Positions 1-5,740 of a stretch of 7,544 bases of DNA are shown here, piece by piece. The position numbers and the translations under genes are program-made. How positions within the stretch are numbered: position 1 is the first letter of the stretch; the number at the start of each line of letters is the position of its first letter. The notes beneath the pieces were generated by a model. It was not told where the DNA came from and made no database searches. It saw nothing but the letters and a program-made list of their open reading frames with translations. Source of the stretch: JBAXRT01 sp037131065 (GTDB taxonomy: Bacteria > Bacteroidota > Bacteroidia > Bacteroidales > FEN-979); assembly GCA_037131065.1 (NCBI GenBank), contig JBAXRT010000135.1:1-7544 (forward strand). The letters are read 5' to 3'.

Positions 1-765
1 TGGACCAATCAAGGCTTTCTCTGGAACGGAAAGGTTTCACCGGAAAGCCCATCCGCGGGCAGGAGAACGCTCGAAGATGTTACCTGGATGGCCATTGTTG
101 CGCCCCATGAGATGAAAAGCGATACCAACCGTTCAAAAGCGCTGATTCAGTCCATCCAGGGGTACCCTGAGCTTTTCGGAAAGGCCTTCGGAAGCGAAAC
201 GGTGACAATGAAGAATATGGGAAGGGCCATAGCTCAGTTTGTCAGAACCCTGGTTTCAGCCGATTCAAAATTCGACCGTTATCTCCGGGGAACAGCCCAG
301 CTTTCGCCCGGAGAACTGAACGGTTATGTCCTTTTTATGACCGAACAGGGGGCCGACTGCTTCCACTGCCACGGTGGTGACGGGAATCCGCTCTTTACTT
401 CCAATCTCTTCTTCAATAACGCAAAGGATTCTGTTTTTACCGATCCCCGCGACCGCGCTTCGGTAACAGGAAGTTCTGCAGATGTGGGCGCCTACAAAGC
501 TCCGACCCTGCGGAACCTGATTTTCAGAGCGCCCTACATGCACGACGGCAGGTTCAAAACGCTCGGTGAAGTGCTCGATTTTTATAACACGAAACTGGTG
601 TGGTCCCCCTCCGTCAGCCCGCTGATGCACCACATCGGAAACCACGGGATCCGCCTGACCTCCTGGGAACTGGCCGATCTGCAATCATTTTTGCTAACAC
701 TGACCGACACCACTTTCGTGTCGAATCCTAATTTCTCCCGCCCCGCCACACTCCCCGGCGAATAA
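1..765 (+). CDS. Di-haem cytochrome c peroxidase / MauG family protein, 3' part (5' end outside the window)
   Basis: The frame is open from base 1, so the 254 visible residues are the C-terminal part of a longer protein and the first ATG at 88 is internal. The visible start (FLWNGKV followed by TLEDVTWMAIVAPHEM) resembles the family's FWDGRA...LEEQA..P..NP.EM segment between its two haem domains. A single CxxCH haem-c site, CFHCH, lies at visible residues 120-124 (bases 358-372); the first haem site should lie upstream. The block from APTLRN to APYMHDGRFKTL (visible residues 167-188) is the usual C-terminal signature. Family members are periplasmic and either reduce hydrogen peroxide with electrons from small cytochromes or carry out MauG-like oxidations; the substrate cannot be told here. 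By my alignment Tyr195 sits where classical peroxidases have the distal haem Met. The gene ends 64 bp before ispE. Family assignment is firm; specific activity is not. Confidence 0.92.
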   Translation, partial: WTNQGFLWNGKVSPESPSAGRRTLEDVTWMAIVAPHEMKSDTNRSKALIQSIQGYPELFGKAFGSETVTMKNMGRAIAQFVRTLVSADSKFDRYLRGTAQLSPGELNGYVLFMTEQGADCFHCHGGDGNPLFTSNLFFNNAKDSVFTDPRDRASVTGSSADVGAYKAPTLRNLIFRAPYMHDGRFKTLGEVLDFYNTKLVWSPSVSPLMHHIGNHGIRLTSWELADLQSFLLTLTDTTFVSNPNFSRPATLPGE

Positions 766-795
766 ACGACATTTGCCAAATCTTTTTATCTTTAA

Positions 796-826
796 CTCGT
801 CATTCGTCATTAGTCACTCGTCACTC
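796..826. repeat. Tandem heptamer repeat (CTCGTCA type) directly upstream of ispE
   Basis: Four consecutive 7-base units are seen: CTCGTCA (796-802), TTCGTCA (803-809), TTAGTCA (810-816) and CTCGTCA (817-823), followed by a partial CTC. The tract ends three bases before the ispE ATG, so it occupies the place where a ribosome-binding site would lie. The same unit in the same orientation recurs after ispE; GTCACTCGTCACTC is identical at 813-826 and 1652-1665. The layout resembles short heptameric intergenic repeats described in filamentous cyanobacteria (STRR), but that is an analogy and not a family assignment. Confidence 0.85.
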
Positions 827-829
827 AAA

Positions 830-1645
830 ATGGTTGTTTTTCCAAATGCAAAAATAAACCTCGGACTTCACATCACCGCCAAACGGGCTGATGGTTATCA
901 CGATATTGAAACACTTTATTATCCCATTTCCCTCCGCGACGCCCTGGAAATAATCCCGGCCCCTGATGGTCGTTTTCAATTTTCATCCACCGGGCTGGAG
1001 ATCCCGGGTCACCCTGGCAGCAACCTCTGCATAAGGGCTTTTGAAATTTTGTCAGGTGATTTTGACCTGCCACCGGTGCACATATACCTCCACAAGGTGA
1101 TCCCAATAGGAGCCGGGCTTGGCGGAGGCTCTTCCGACGGCGCATTTGCGGTCGGGCTGCTGAATAACCTGTTTACTCTCGGCCTTTCAGCTGAAACGAT
1201 GAAAGAATACACCCTGAATCTTGGCAGTGATTGTCCGTTCTTTATTGAGAATAAACCTCTTTTTGGCTCCGGGCGTGGCGACAGGTTCGAACCTGCGCCG
1301 GTCGACCTTTCAGGATATTTCATCATGGTTGTAGTCCCCGGCGTCCATGTTCCGACTGCCGAAGCCTATGCCGGTGTTACTCCCCATAAATCTGCGGTCT
1401 CGCTCAGAGTGGTCCTTGATCAGGCTATGTCAACCTGGAAAGAGAACCTGGTCAACGATTTTGAATCCTCCGTTATTCAAAAGCACCCCATCATCGGGGA
1501 GATCAAAAACCGGTTATACCGATCCGGTGCCCTTTACGCAAGCATGAGCGGCAGCGGCTCGGCCGTATATGGACTATTCAAAGAGATCCCGGAACTTAAA
1601 GAGCGCTTCCCGGGCTGCTTTACCTTCGTAACACGTGACGCGTGA
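830..1645 (+). CDS. ispE: 4-diphosphocytidyl-2-C-methyl-D-erythritol kinase (MEP pathway)
   Basis: This 271-residue GHMP kinase phosphorylates the 2-hydroxyl of CDP-ME with ATP in the cytoplasm, the fourth step of the MEP route to IPP and DMAPP. Visible signatures are the N-terminal FPNAKINLGLHI with the catalytic Lys8, the ATP-binding loop PIGAGLGGGSSDG (92-104), LGSDCPFFI with the catalytic Asp134, and the C-terminal glycine motif MSGSGSAVYGLF (239-250). Length is normal for IspE. A longer reading from a TTG at 773 would add 19 residues encoded largely by the heptamer tract and absent from the family consensus, so the ATG at 830 is preferred. No Shine-Dalgarno is seen; the start is preceded by AAA. 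Upstream, TATCTTTA (787-794) is one base off the Bacteroidota -7 consensus but has no well-spaced -33 partner, so ispE may instead be read through from the peroxidase gene. The last codons and the stop lie in inverted copies of the heptamer. Confidence 0.97.
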   Translation: MVVFPNAKINLGLHITAKRADGYHDIETLYYPISLRDALEIIPAPDGRFQFSSTGLEIPGHPGSNLCIRAFEILSGDFDLPPVHIYLHKVIPIGAGLGGGSSDGAFAVGLLNNLFTLGLSAETMKEYTLNLGSDCPFFIENKPLFGSGRGDRFEPAPVDLSGYFIMVVVPGVHVPTAEAYAGVTPHKSAVSLRVVLDQAMSTWKENLVNDFESSVIQKHPIIGEIKNRLYRSGALYASMSGSGSAVYGLFKEIPELKERFPGCFTFVTRDA

Positions 1646-1663
1646 CCACTCGTCACTCGTCAC
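1635..1663. terminator. Possible bidirectional hairpin between convergent ispE and the LptF/LptG permease gene
   Basis: GTGACGCGTGAC (1635-1646) can pair with GTCACTCGTCAC (1652-1663). This gives a 12-position stem with one mismatch and a 5-base loop; a second register uses 1659-1670 with a 12-base loop. The left arm contains the ispE stop codon (1643-1645). No T-tract follows on either strand, so it is not a textbook intrinsic terminator. It is the only strong inverted repeat in the 24-bp gap between the two convergent stop codons, and a role in ending or protecting both transcripts is inferred. Confidence 0.4.
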
Positions 1664-1671
1664 TCGTCACT
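1649..1671. repeat. Tandem heptamer repeat (CTCGTCA x3) after ispE
   Basis: Three perfect units of CTCGTCA lie at 1649-1655, 1656-1662 and 1663-1669, followed by CT. The last bases run into the stop codon of the minus-strand permease gene (1670-1672). Reading 1631-1646 on the minus strand gives two degenerate units, GTCACGC and GTCACGT, so the tract is direct copies facing inverted copies. The unit and its orientation match the tract before ispE at 796-826. Confidence 0.88.
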
Positions 1672-2746
1672 ACTTCGGTGCTTTCCATATCATCACAAAG
1701 GCGATGATACCGAAGATGATGTTGGGGACCCATACCGCAATGATTGGGGGAAGGTCTCCGAAGGTGGCAAACACAGTAAAGATCTGCATGAAGAGGATAT
1801 AAACGAAAGTCAGGGCGAGACCGAAGCCAAGATGGAAGCCGATACCTCCCCGTACTTTCCTGCTGGAGACTGCCACGCCGATCAGTGTGAGGATGAGGGT
1901 GGCAAAGGGGGATGCGATCCTTTCATATTTTTTTACCTGGTATTTTACCACATCGGGATCACCACGAAGCTCTTTCTTCTTTATATGCTGGCGAAGCGTA
2001 AAGTAGTCCATGATCTTCACCTCCTCAATATTCTCCAGGAAATCGGAGGGCTGGAGGGGGATCACCGTATCGAGCAGTTGTCCCTTCTGAAAGGTCTCCT
2101 CCTCACCACGGATCTCCCTGATAAAATAGTTGTAGATCTTCCAGTGCGACCGGACGCTGTCCCACTCGATCCGCTCTGCCTTCAGCTTATATACAAGCTC
2201 CCGGTTCTCAAACCGCTCAAGGGAAAATTTCCATCCGGCATTGGTACGGTCGTTGAAGTTCTCCAGGAAAATATAGGTTCCCGGGTTGATTTGCCGGTGA
2301 ACATTCTGGTCGGTAAATGATGTACGATCATAAATATACTGTTTCTCGAAAGCAAACATGCCGCGGTTTGTATAGGGGATAACAAAATTGGCAAGGATGA
2401 AGGAGAGCAGACCCAGGATGGAGGCCGAGATGATATAGGGCAGCAACAACCTCCGAAAGCTTATCCCGCTGCTGAGAATGGCAATGATCTCGGTGTTGGA
2501 GGCCATCCGGGAGGTGAAAAAGATGACGGCAATAAAGGTCAGCAGGTAACTGAAGAGGTTGATGAAGTAAGGGATAAAGTTGAAATAGTAATCAAAGATG
2601 ATGGCGTGGAGCGGGGCATCCCGTTTCAGGAAGTCATCGATTTTTTCGGAGATATCGAAGATGATCACAATGAAAATGAGGAGGAGCAGGGTGAAGAAGA
2701 ATGTTCCCAGGAATTTTTTTATGATGTAGAGATCGATCGTCCTCAT
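1670..2746 (-). CDS. LptF/LptG (YjgP/YjgQ) family permease of lipopolysaccharide export
   Basis: The 358-residue inner-membrane protein has the family layout. Three membrane segments come first (about 12-30, 58-78 and 100-123), then a large periplasmic domain (about 125-275), then three more membrane segments (about 280-296, 302-325 and 333-354). The segment MASNTEIIAILSSGISFRRL (81-100) is the conserved loop after the second helix and is the strongest family mark. LptF and LptG pair with the ATPase LptB to pull lipopolysaccharide out of the inner membrane into the Lpt bridge. The sequence alone does not say whether this is the LptF or LptG paralogue, so no symbol is given; no partner lptB, lptA or lptC is in the window. 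Its ATG overlaps the TGA of the upstream glycosyltransferase gene by four bases (ATGA), which suggests coupled translation. It is the last gene of the tgt operon and ends in the heptamer tract. Confidence 0.92.
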   Translation of the reverse strand: MRTIDLYIIKKFLGTFFFTLLLLIFIVIIFDISEKIDDFLKRDAPLHAIIFDYYFNFIPYFINLFSYLLTFIAVIFFTSRMASNTEIIAILSSGISFRRLLLPYIISASILGLLSFILANFVIPYTNRGMFAFEKQYIYDRTSFTDQNVHRQINPGTYIFLENFNDRTNAGWKFSLERFENRELVYKLKAERIEWDSVRSHWKIYNYFIREIRGEEETFQKGQLLDTVIPLQPSDFLENIEEVKIMDYFTLRQHIKKKELRGDPDVVKYQVKKYERIASPFATLILTLIGVAVSSRKVRGGIGFHLGFGLALTFVYILFMQIFTVFATFGDLPPIIAVWVPNIIFGIIAFVMIWKAPK

Positions 2747-4476
2747 CGGATCTTCATAATATGGATATAATCATTTTTTGCCGGCGGCAGCCATCCGGTC
2801 TGGATCGAGACCCAGAAATAATAGTCCCCGGGCTTATCTGGGGTTTTCAGCCGGATTACCGTATCGGCAGATTCACCCGGAATAACCATTTTCGAGATCT
2901 CCATGGTCTCGTGGAATTGATCAATAAACGCTCCGTCCCTGAAAATATGATATGTAAGGAATGATTGCTGGGTGGGATCCTGGTCAAACCTGAGGACACC
3001 CTTATCCGGATTTATGATCCTGACAAGGATCTCCACCTCCCGGCCGGCCGGAAAATCCAGCTCCCTGTTCATTACCCTGAGCGGGACCCGGTAAAACGAC
3101 CGGAAGTTATCCCTCGTTCCGTAGTATGTAGTGATCCCGTTCTTTCCTGTGAAGGAAGAGCCGCCCGGGATCTTGATCCATGGCATGAAATGGGCAATAA
3201 AGACGGGCCTGCCCTGGTGCCTCTGTTCAAGGTCCATCCAATACCAGAACTGGGTGCGGTGTACATCGCACTCGTCCAGGCTGTTGGCCGTCTCTCCTGA
3301 ATAGAACGAATATTTTGAGGCACGCTGGTACGAATCAAGGATCACTACCGGCTTGCCTTCCGCTCTTTTCTTCATCTCGCGGGTCCATTCATCCCAGCCA
3401 TAAAGTTCACTCAGATTGACGGTCTTGCGGGGCAATCCGAGAAAATCATGAATGAGATAGATCCTGAAAAACAGAAATATAGCCATACTGACCAATGCCA
3501 GCGGCAGGATAATGCGGCGGACACGGAGGTTTTGCTCAACCGACTTATAAGTGAGCAGGATCATTGGCGCCAGGGCAGGAAGTGTCCAGTTTGCCTCCAC
3601 GTTTGCGCGGAAGGTATAAAGGAGGAAAAAGACCATGACACCGATCGCGGTGAATTTTAGCGACCTTTCGAAGAGATCCTTCGGCTTGAACCGGAGTGTG
3701 TACCAGAAAAAAAAGAGAGAGACCAGCGGCCCGTAAAGAAGGATCTGTCCGGGAATGAATTCGAGGAAACCCTTCAGCATATCATAGGAAATGAAGGTCC
3801 GCTCCACGAGATGGTAATAAACCGTGGGGAAGCTAAGCCGGAAAGACCAGATGATGTGGGGGATGAAAAATAACACGGCTGATGCGGCTGCCAGGTAGAA
3901 GGTTCGTCTCTTTAGCAGAGAGGGATTCGACAGGAGCGTAAGAATGATGACAAGGATGCCGTTGTACTTGCTGTATATCATGGCAGCCATGACAAATCCC
4001 CACAGGATAGCCAGCCAGGGACTATCGTTTTCCAGGTATTTTTTATAAAGAAGGAAATAGAAAAGAATGAAGAGAAAAAGGGAGCCATCCGGGGCGGCAA
4101 TGAAACCGCCAATATGCATGATCAGGACTGAAAAGCAGAGCGCGGCGAAAAGAAGGTAATCTTTTACTTCGGCCAAACGCATCATAAGGTAAATGGAGAG
4201 GGTAGATCCGATCACGAAAAAGAGACGAAGTCCGAGTTCATTATGAAAAATTTCGTAACCGGTCCGGATCATAAGCCCTACCATAGGCGGGTGTTCATAA
4301 TATCCCCAGCTCAGCCGTTGTCCGTACATCCAGAACAATGCTTCGTCATCAAAAAGCCCGGTGAAGGCCCCCTGGAGCAGGTTGACGAGGAACCAAGCAG
4401 AAAGGATCAGCAGAATTGGGAGGAATTTTCCTCTCCATTTATCTTTCACCGGATTGCCGGGTTGGGTGTTCTGCAT
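2743..4476 (-). CDS. Membrane glycosyltransferase of the GT39 / ArnT-PMT type with a C-terminal beta-rich domain
   Basis: The 577-residue protein begins with a membrane helix (about 18-38), then the acidic DDEALFW motif (43-49) and YYEHPPM (59-65), the first periplasmic loop signature of GT-C enzymes that use polyprenyl-phosphate sugars. AAPDGSLFLF (127-136) and EANWTLPA (294-301) also fit the family. About ten hydrophobic segments extend to near residue 342. Residues 350-465 form a soluble part, and about 466-577 read as alternating beta strands resembling an Ig-like sandwich; that last domain is not in the minimal family. The likely role is moving a sugar or aminosugar from a polyprenyl phosphate carrier to an envelope acceptor (lipid A, other glycolipid or protein) on the periplasmic side; donor and acceptor are unknown. 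Its start shares one base with the tgt stop (TAATG) and its stop overlaps the permease start, so it is fully embedded in the operon. Confidence 0.87.
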   Translation of the reverse strand: MQNTQPGNPVKDKWRGKFLPILLILSAWFLVNLLQGAFTGLFDDEALFWMYGQRLSWGYYEHPPMVGLMIRTGYEIFHNELGLRLFFVIGSTLSIYLMMRLAEVKDYLLFAALCFSVLIMHIGGFIAAPDGSLFLFILFYFLLYKKYLENDSPWLAILWGFVMAAMIYSKYNGILVIILTLLSNPSLLKRRTFYLAAASAVLFFIPHIIWSFRLSFPTVYYHLVERTFISYDMLKGFLEFIPGQILLYGPLVSLFFFWYTLRFKPKDLFERSLKFTAIGVMVFFLLYTFRANVEANWTLPALAPMILLTYKSVEQNLRVRRIILPLALVSMAIFLFFRIYLIHDFLGLPRKTVNLSELYGWDEWTREMKKRAEGKPVVILDSYQRASKYSFYSGETANSLDECDVHRTQFWYWMDLEQRHQGRPVFIAHFMPWIKIPGGSSFTGKNGITTYYGTRDNFRSFYRVPLRVMNRELDFPAGREVEILVRIINPDKGVLRFDQDPTQQSFLTYHIFRDGAFIDQFHETMEISKMVIPGESADTVIRLKTPDKPGDYYFWVSIQTGWLPPAKNDYIHIMKIR

Positions 4477-5606
4477 TACAGGCGTTGCATCAGTTTAACG
4501 ACCATTTTATTCTTCCAGGCACTGAAGTTACCGGCGATTATCTGCTTCCTTGCCTCCTTCATGAGCCACATGTAAAATCCCAGGTTATGCATCGTGGCGA
4601 TCATCGGCGCCAGCATCTCCCCGGCAATGAACATATGCCGCAGGAATGCCTTGCTGTAACCGGTATCGCAGAAGAGATCCCCTCCCGGCTCGAGCGGGGC
4701 GAAATCCTCGTTCCATTTCTCATTCTTGATGTTGATGATGCCGTCGCGTGTGAAAAGCATCCCATTCCTGCCGTTGCGGGTTGGTATCACGCAATCGAAC
4801 ATGTCGATACCGAGAGCGATGCTTTCGAGGATATTGGCAGGTGTTCCTACTCCCATCAGGTATCGCGGCTTATCAGCCGGGAGGATGCTGCATACCAGGT
4901 CGGTCATCTCATACATCATCTTTGCCGGTTCCCCTACGGAAAGTCCGCCGATTGCATTTCCCGGGGCATCGGACGAGGCGATGGTCTCGGCCGACTCTTT
5001 CCTCAGGTCAGGATAAACACTGCCCTGGACGATGGGGAAGAGGGCCTGTGTGTAACCGTGGCTGCATTCGGTATGGCCGAAATGCTCCAGGCACCGCTTC
5101 AGCCAGCGATGGGTCCTTTTCATCGATTTCCTGGCGTAATCCTCTTCGCATGGATAGGGCGTACATTCATCAAAAGCCATAATGATGTCGGCTCCTAATT
5201 GCCGCTGAACATCCACGGCATGCTCAGGGGTAAAGGTATGCTTCGAGCCGTCGATGTGCGATTGGAAAACAACCCCGTTCTCGGTGAATTTTCTGATGTC
5301 GGCGAGTGAATAGATCTGGTACCCCCCGCTGTCGGTAAGGATAGGCCTGTCCCACCCGTTGAACCGGTGCAAACCCCCGGCTTTTGCGATGGTTCCGGAT
5401 CCGGGGCGAAGAAAGAGATGGTAAGTGTTCGAGAGCATGATCTGTGCTCCCACATCATCGTGCAACTCTTTGATGTGAAGAGCCTTCACGGCGCCGCATG
5501 TTCCCACGGGCATGAAAAAGGGCGACTCCACCTGGCCATGATCCGTGGTCAGGATCCCGGTCCTTGCAGATGATTTGCTATCTTTGCTGGTGATGGTGAA
5601 TTCCAT
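4476..5606 (-). CDS. tgt: tRNA-guanine transglycosylase (queuosine synthesis), zinc-cysteine-less form
   Basis: The 376-residue enzyme exchanges guanine 34 of tRNAs with GUN anticodons for the queuosine precursor preQ1. Visible marks are HGQVESPFFMPVGT (23-36), TDSGGYQIYSL with the active-site Asp92, SHIDGSKHTFTPE (116-128), FDECTPYP (145-152), NAIGGLSVGE (217-226), YLMGVGTP (249-256) and MFDCVIPTRNGR (269-280) with the nucleophile Asp271. By family numbering the three zinc cysteines (E. coli Cys302, 304, 307) fall on Gly309, Leu311 and Asp314, while the zinc histidine is kept as His340; one Cys lies at 313. I believe this is a lineage feature of Bacteroidota and not damage. An upstream in-frame ATG at 5714 would add 36 residues, but that stretch has no family similarity and contains the likely -7 promoter element. 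MEFTITSKD is the standard family start. It is the first gene of the operon. Confidence 0.97.
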   Translation of the reverse strand: MEFTITSKDSKSSARTGILTTDHGQVESPFFMPVGTCGAVKALHIKELHDDVGAQIMLSNTYHLFLRPGSGTIAKAGGLHRFNGWDRPILTDSGGYQIYSLADIRKFTENGVVFQSHIDGSKHTFTPEHAVDVQRQLGADIIMAFDECTPYPCEEDYARKSMKRTHRWLKRCLEHFGHTECSHGYTQALFPIVQGSVYPDLRKESAETIASSDAPGNAIGGLSVGEPAKMMYEMTDLVCSILPADKPRYLMGVGTPANILESIALGIDMFDCVIPTRNGRNGMLFTRDGIINIKNEKWNEDFAPLEPGGDLFCDTGYSKAFLRHMFIAGEMLAPMIATMHNLGFYMWLMKEARKQIIAGNFSAWKNKMVVKLMQRL

Positions 5607-5667
5607 GATAAACCTTATGCCTGGCTCGTGACCGGCTTGGTTTTTAACGAAAATCCCGTTTTTTTGA

Positions 5668-5675
5668 CAAAGGTA
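5668..5675 (-). promoter_or_regulatory. Candidate -7 promoter element for tgt operon
   Basis: The minus strand reads TACCTTTG, an exact match to the Bacteroidota sigma-A -7 consensus TAnnTTTG. It lies about 62 bases upstream of the chosen tgt ATG, giving a leader of roughly 55 bases. No clear TTTG -33 element is found at the expected distance; the region there is AT-rich. Its position inside the alternative N-terminal extension supports the shorter Tgt start. Confidence 0.55.
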
Positions 5676-5697
5676 AATTTTATTCGGGGATAATAAA

Positions 5698-5705
5698 TAA
5701 CTTTG
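5698..5705 (+). promoter_or_regulatory. Candidate -7 promoter element for the GT2-sigma pair
   Basis: TAACTTTG matches TAnnTTTG exactly and lies 27 bases before the GT2 start codon, so the leader would be about 20 bases. A TTTG occurs upstream at 5663-5666, but the 31-base spacing is too long for a normal -33 element; a degenerate AT-rich -33 is assumed. It faces the tgt element 22 bases away, so the two form a compact divergent promoter. Confidence 0.55.
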
Positions 5706-5722
5706 CCCCATCACCCTGTTAA

Positions 5723-5740
5723 ATGATGTTAAATGCCTGA
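5723..5740 (+). other. Possible five-codon upstream ORF overlapping the GT2 start
   Basis: An ATG at 5723 in another frame reads Met-Met-Leu-Asn-Ala and stops at TGA 5738-5740, five bases past the GT2 ATG (5733-5735). It starts within the predicted short leader. The two ATGs each end a copy of the nonamer TGTTAAATG (5717-5725 and 5727-5735). It may be coincidence; translational coupling or competition between the starts is inferred only. Confidence 0.25.

Noticed and set aside
787..794. TATCTTTA as a promoter -7 element for ispE
   Set aside because: It has one mismatch to TAnnTTTG and the nearest TTTG (772-775) is only 11 bases away, too close for a -33 element; too weak to list.
796..826. 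CRISPR-like or transposon-end nature of the heptamer tracts
   Set aside because: Units are 7 bases with no spacers, there are no long inverted ends and no transposase gene nearby.
773..829. TTG-started 19-residue N-terminal extension of IspE
   Set aside because: The added residues come from the heptamer tract and have no family counterpart; the IspE consensus begins at the ATG at 830.
1832..2320. 162-codon open frame on the plus strand opposite the permease gene
   Set aside because: It lies wholly inside a well-supported gene and shows no domain-like sequence.
4416..5198. 260-codon open frame on the plus strand opposite tgt
   Set aside because: It is antisense to a fully conserved tgt, has no recognisable motif, and is explained by codon bias of the real gene.
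5607..5714. 36-residue N-terminal extension of Tgt from the ATG at 5714
   Set aside because: It has no Tgt similarity, it covers the exact TAnnTTTG element at 5668-5675, and the family start MEF lies at 5606.
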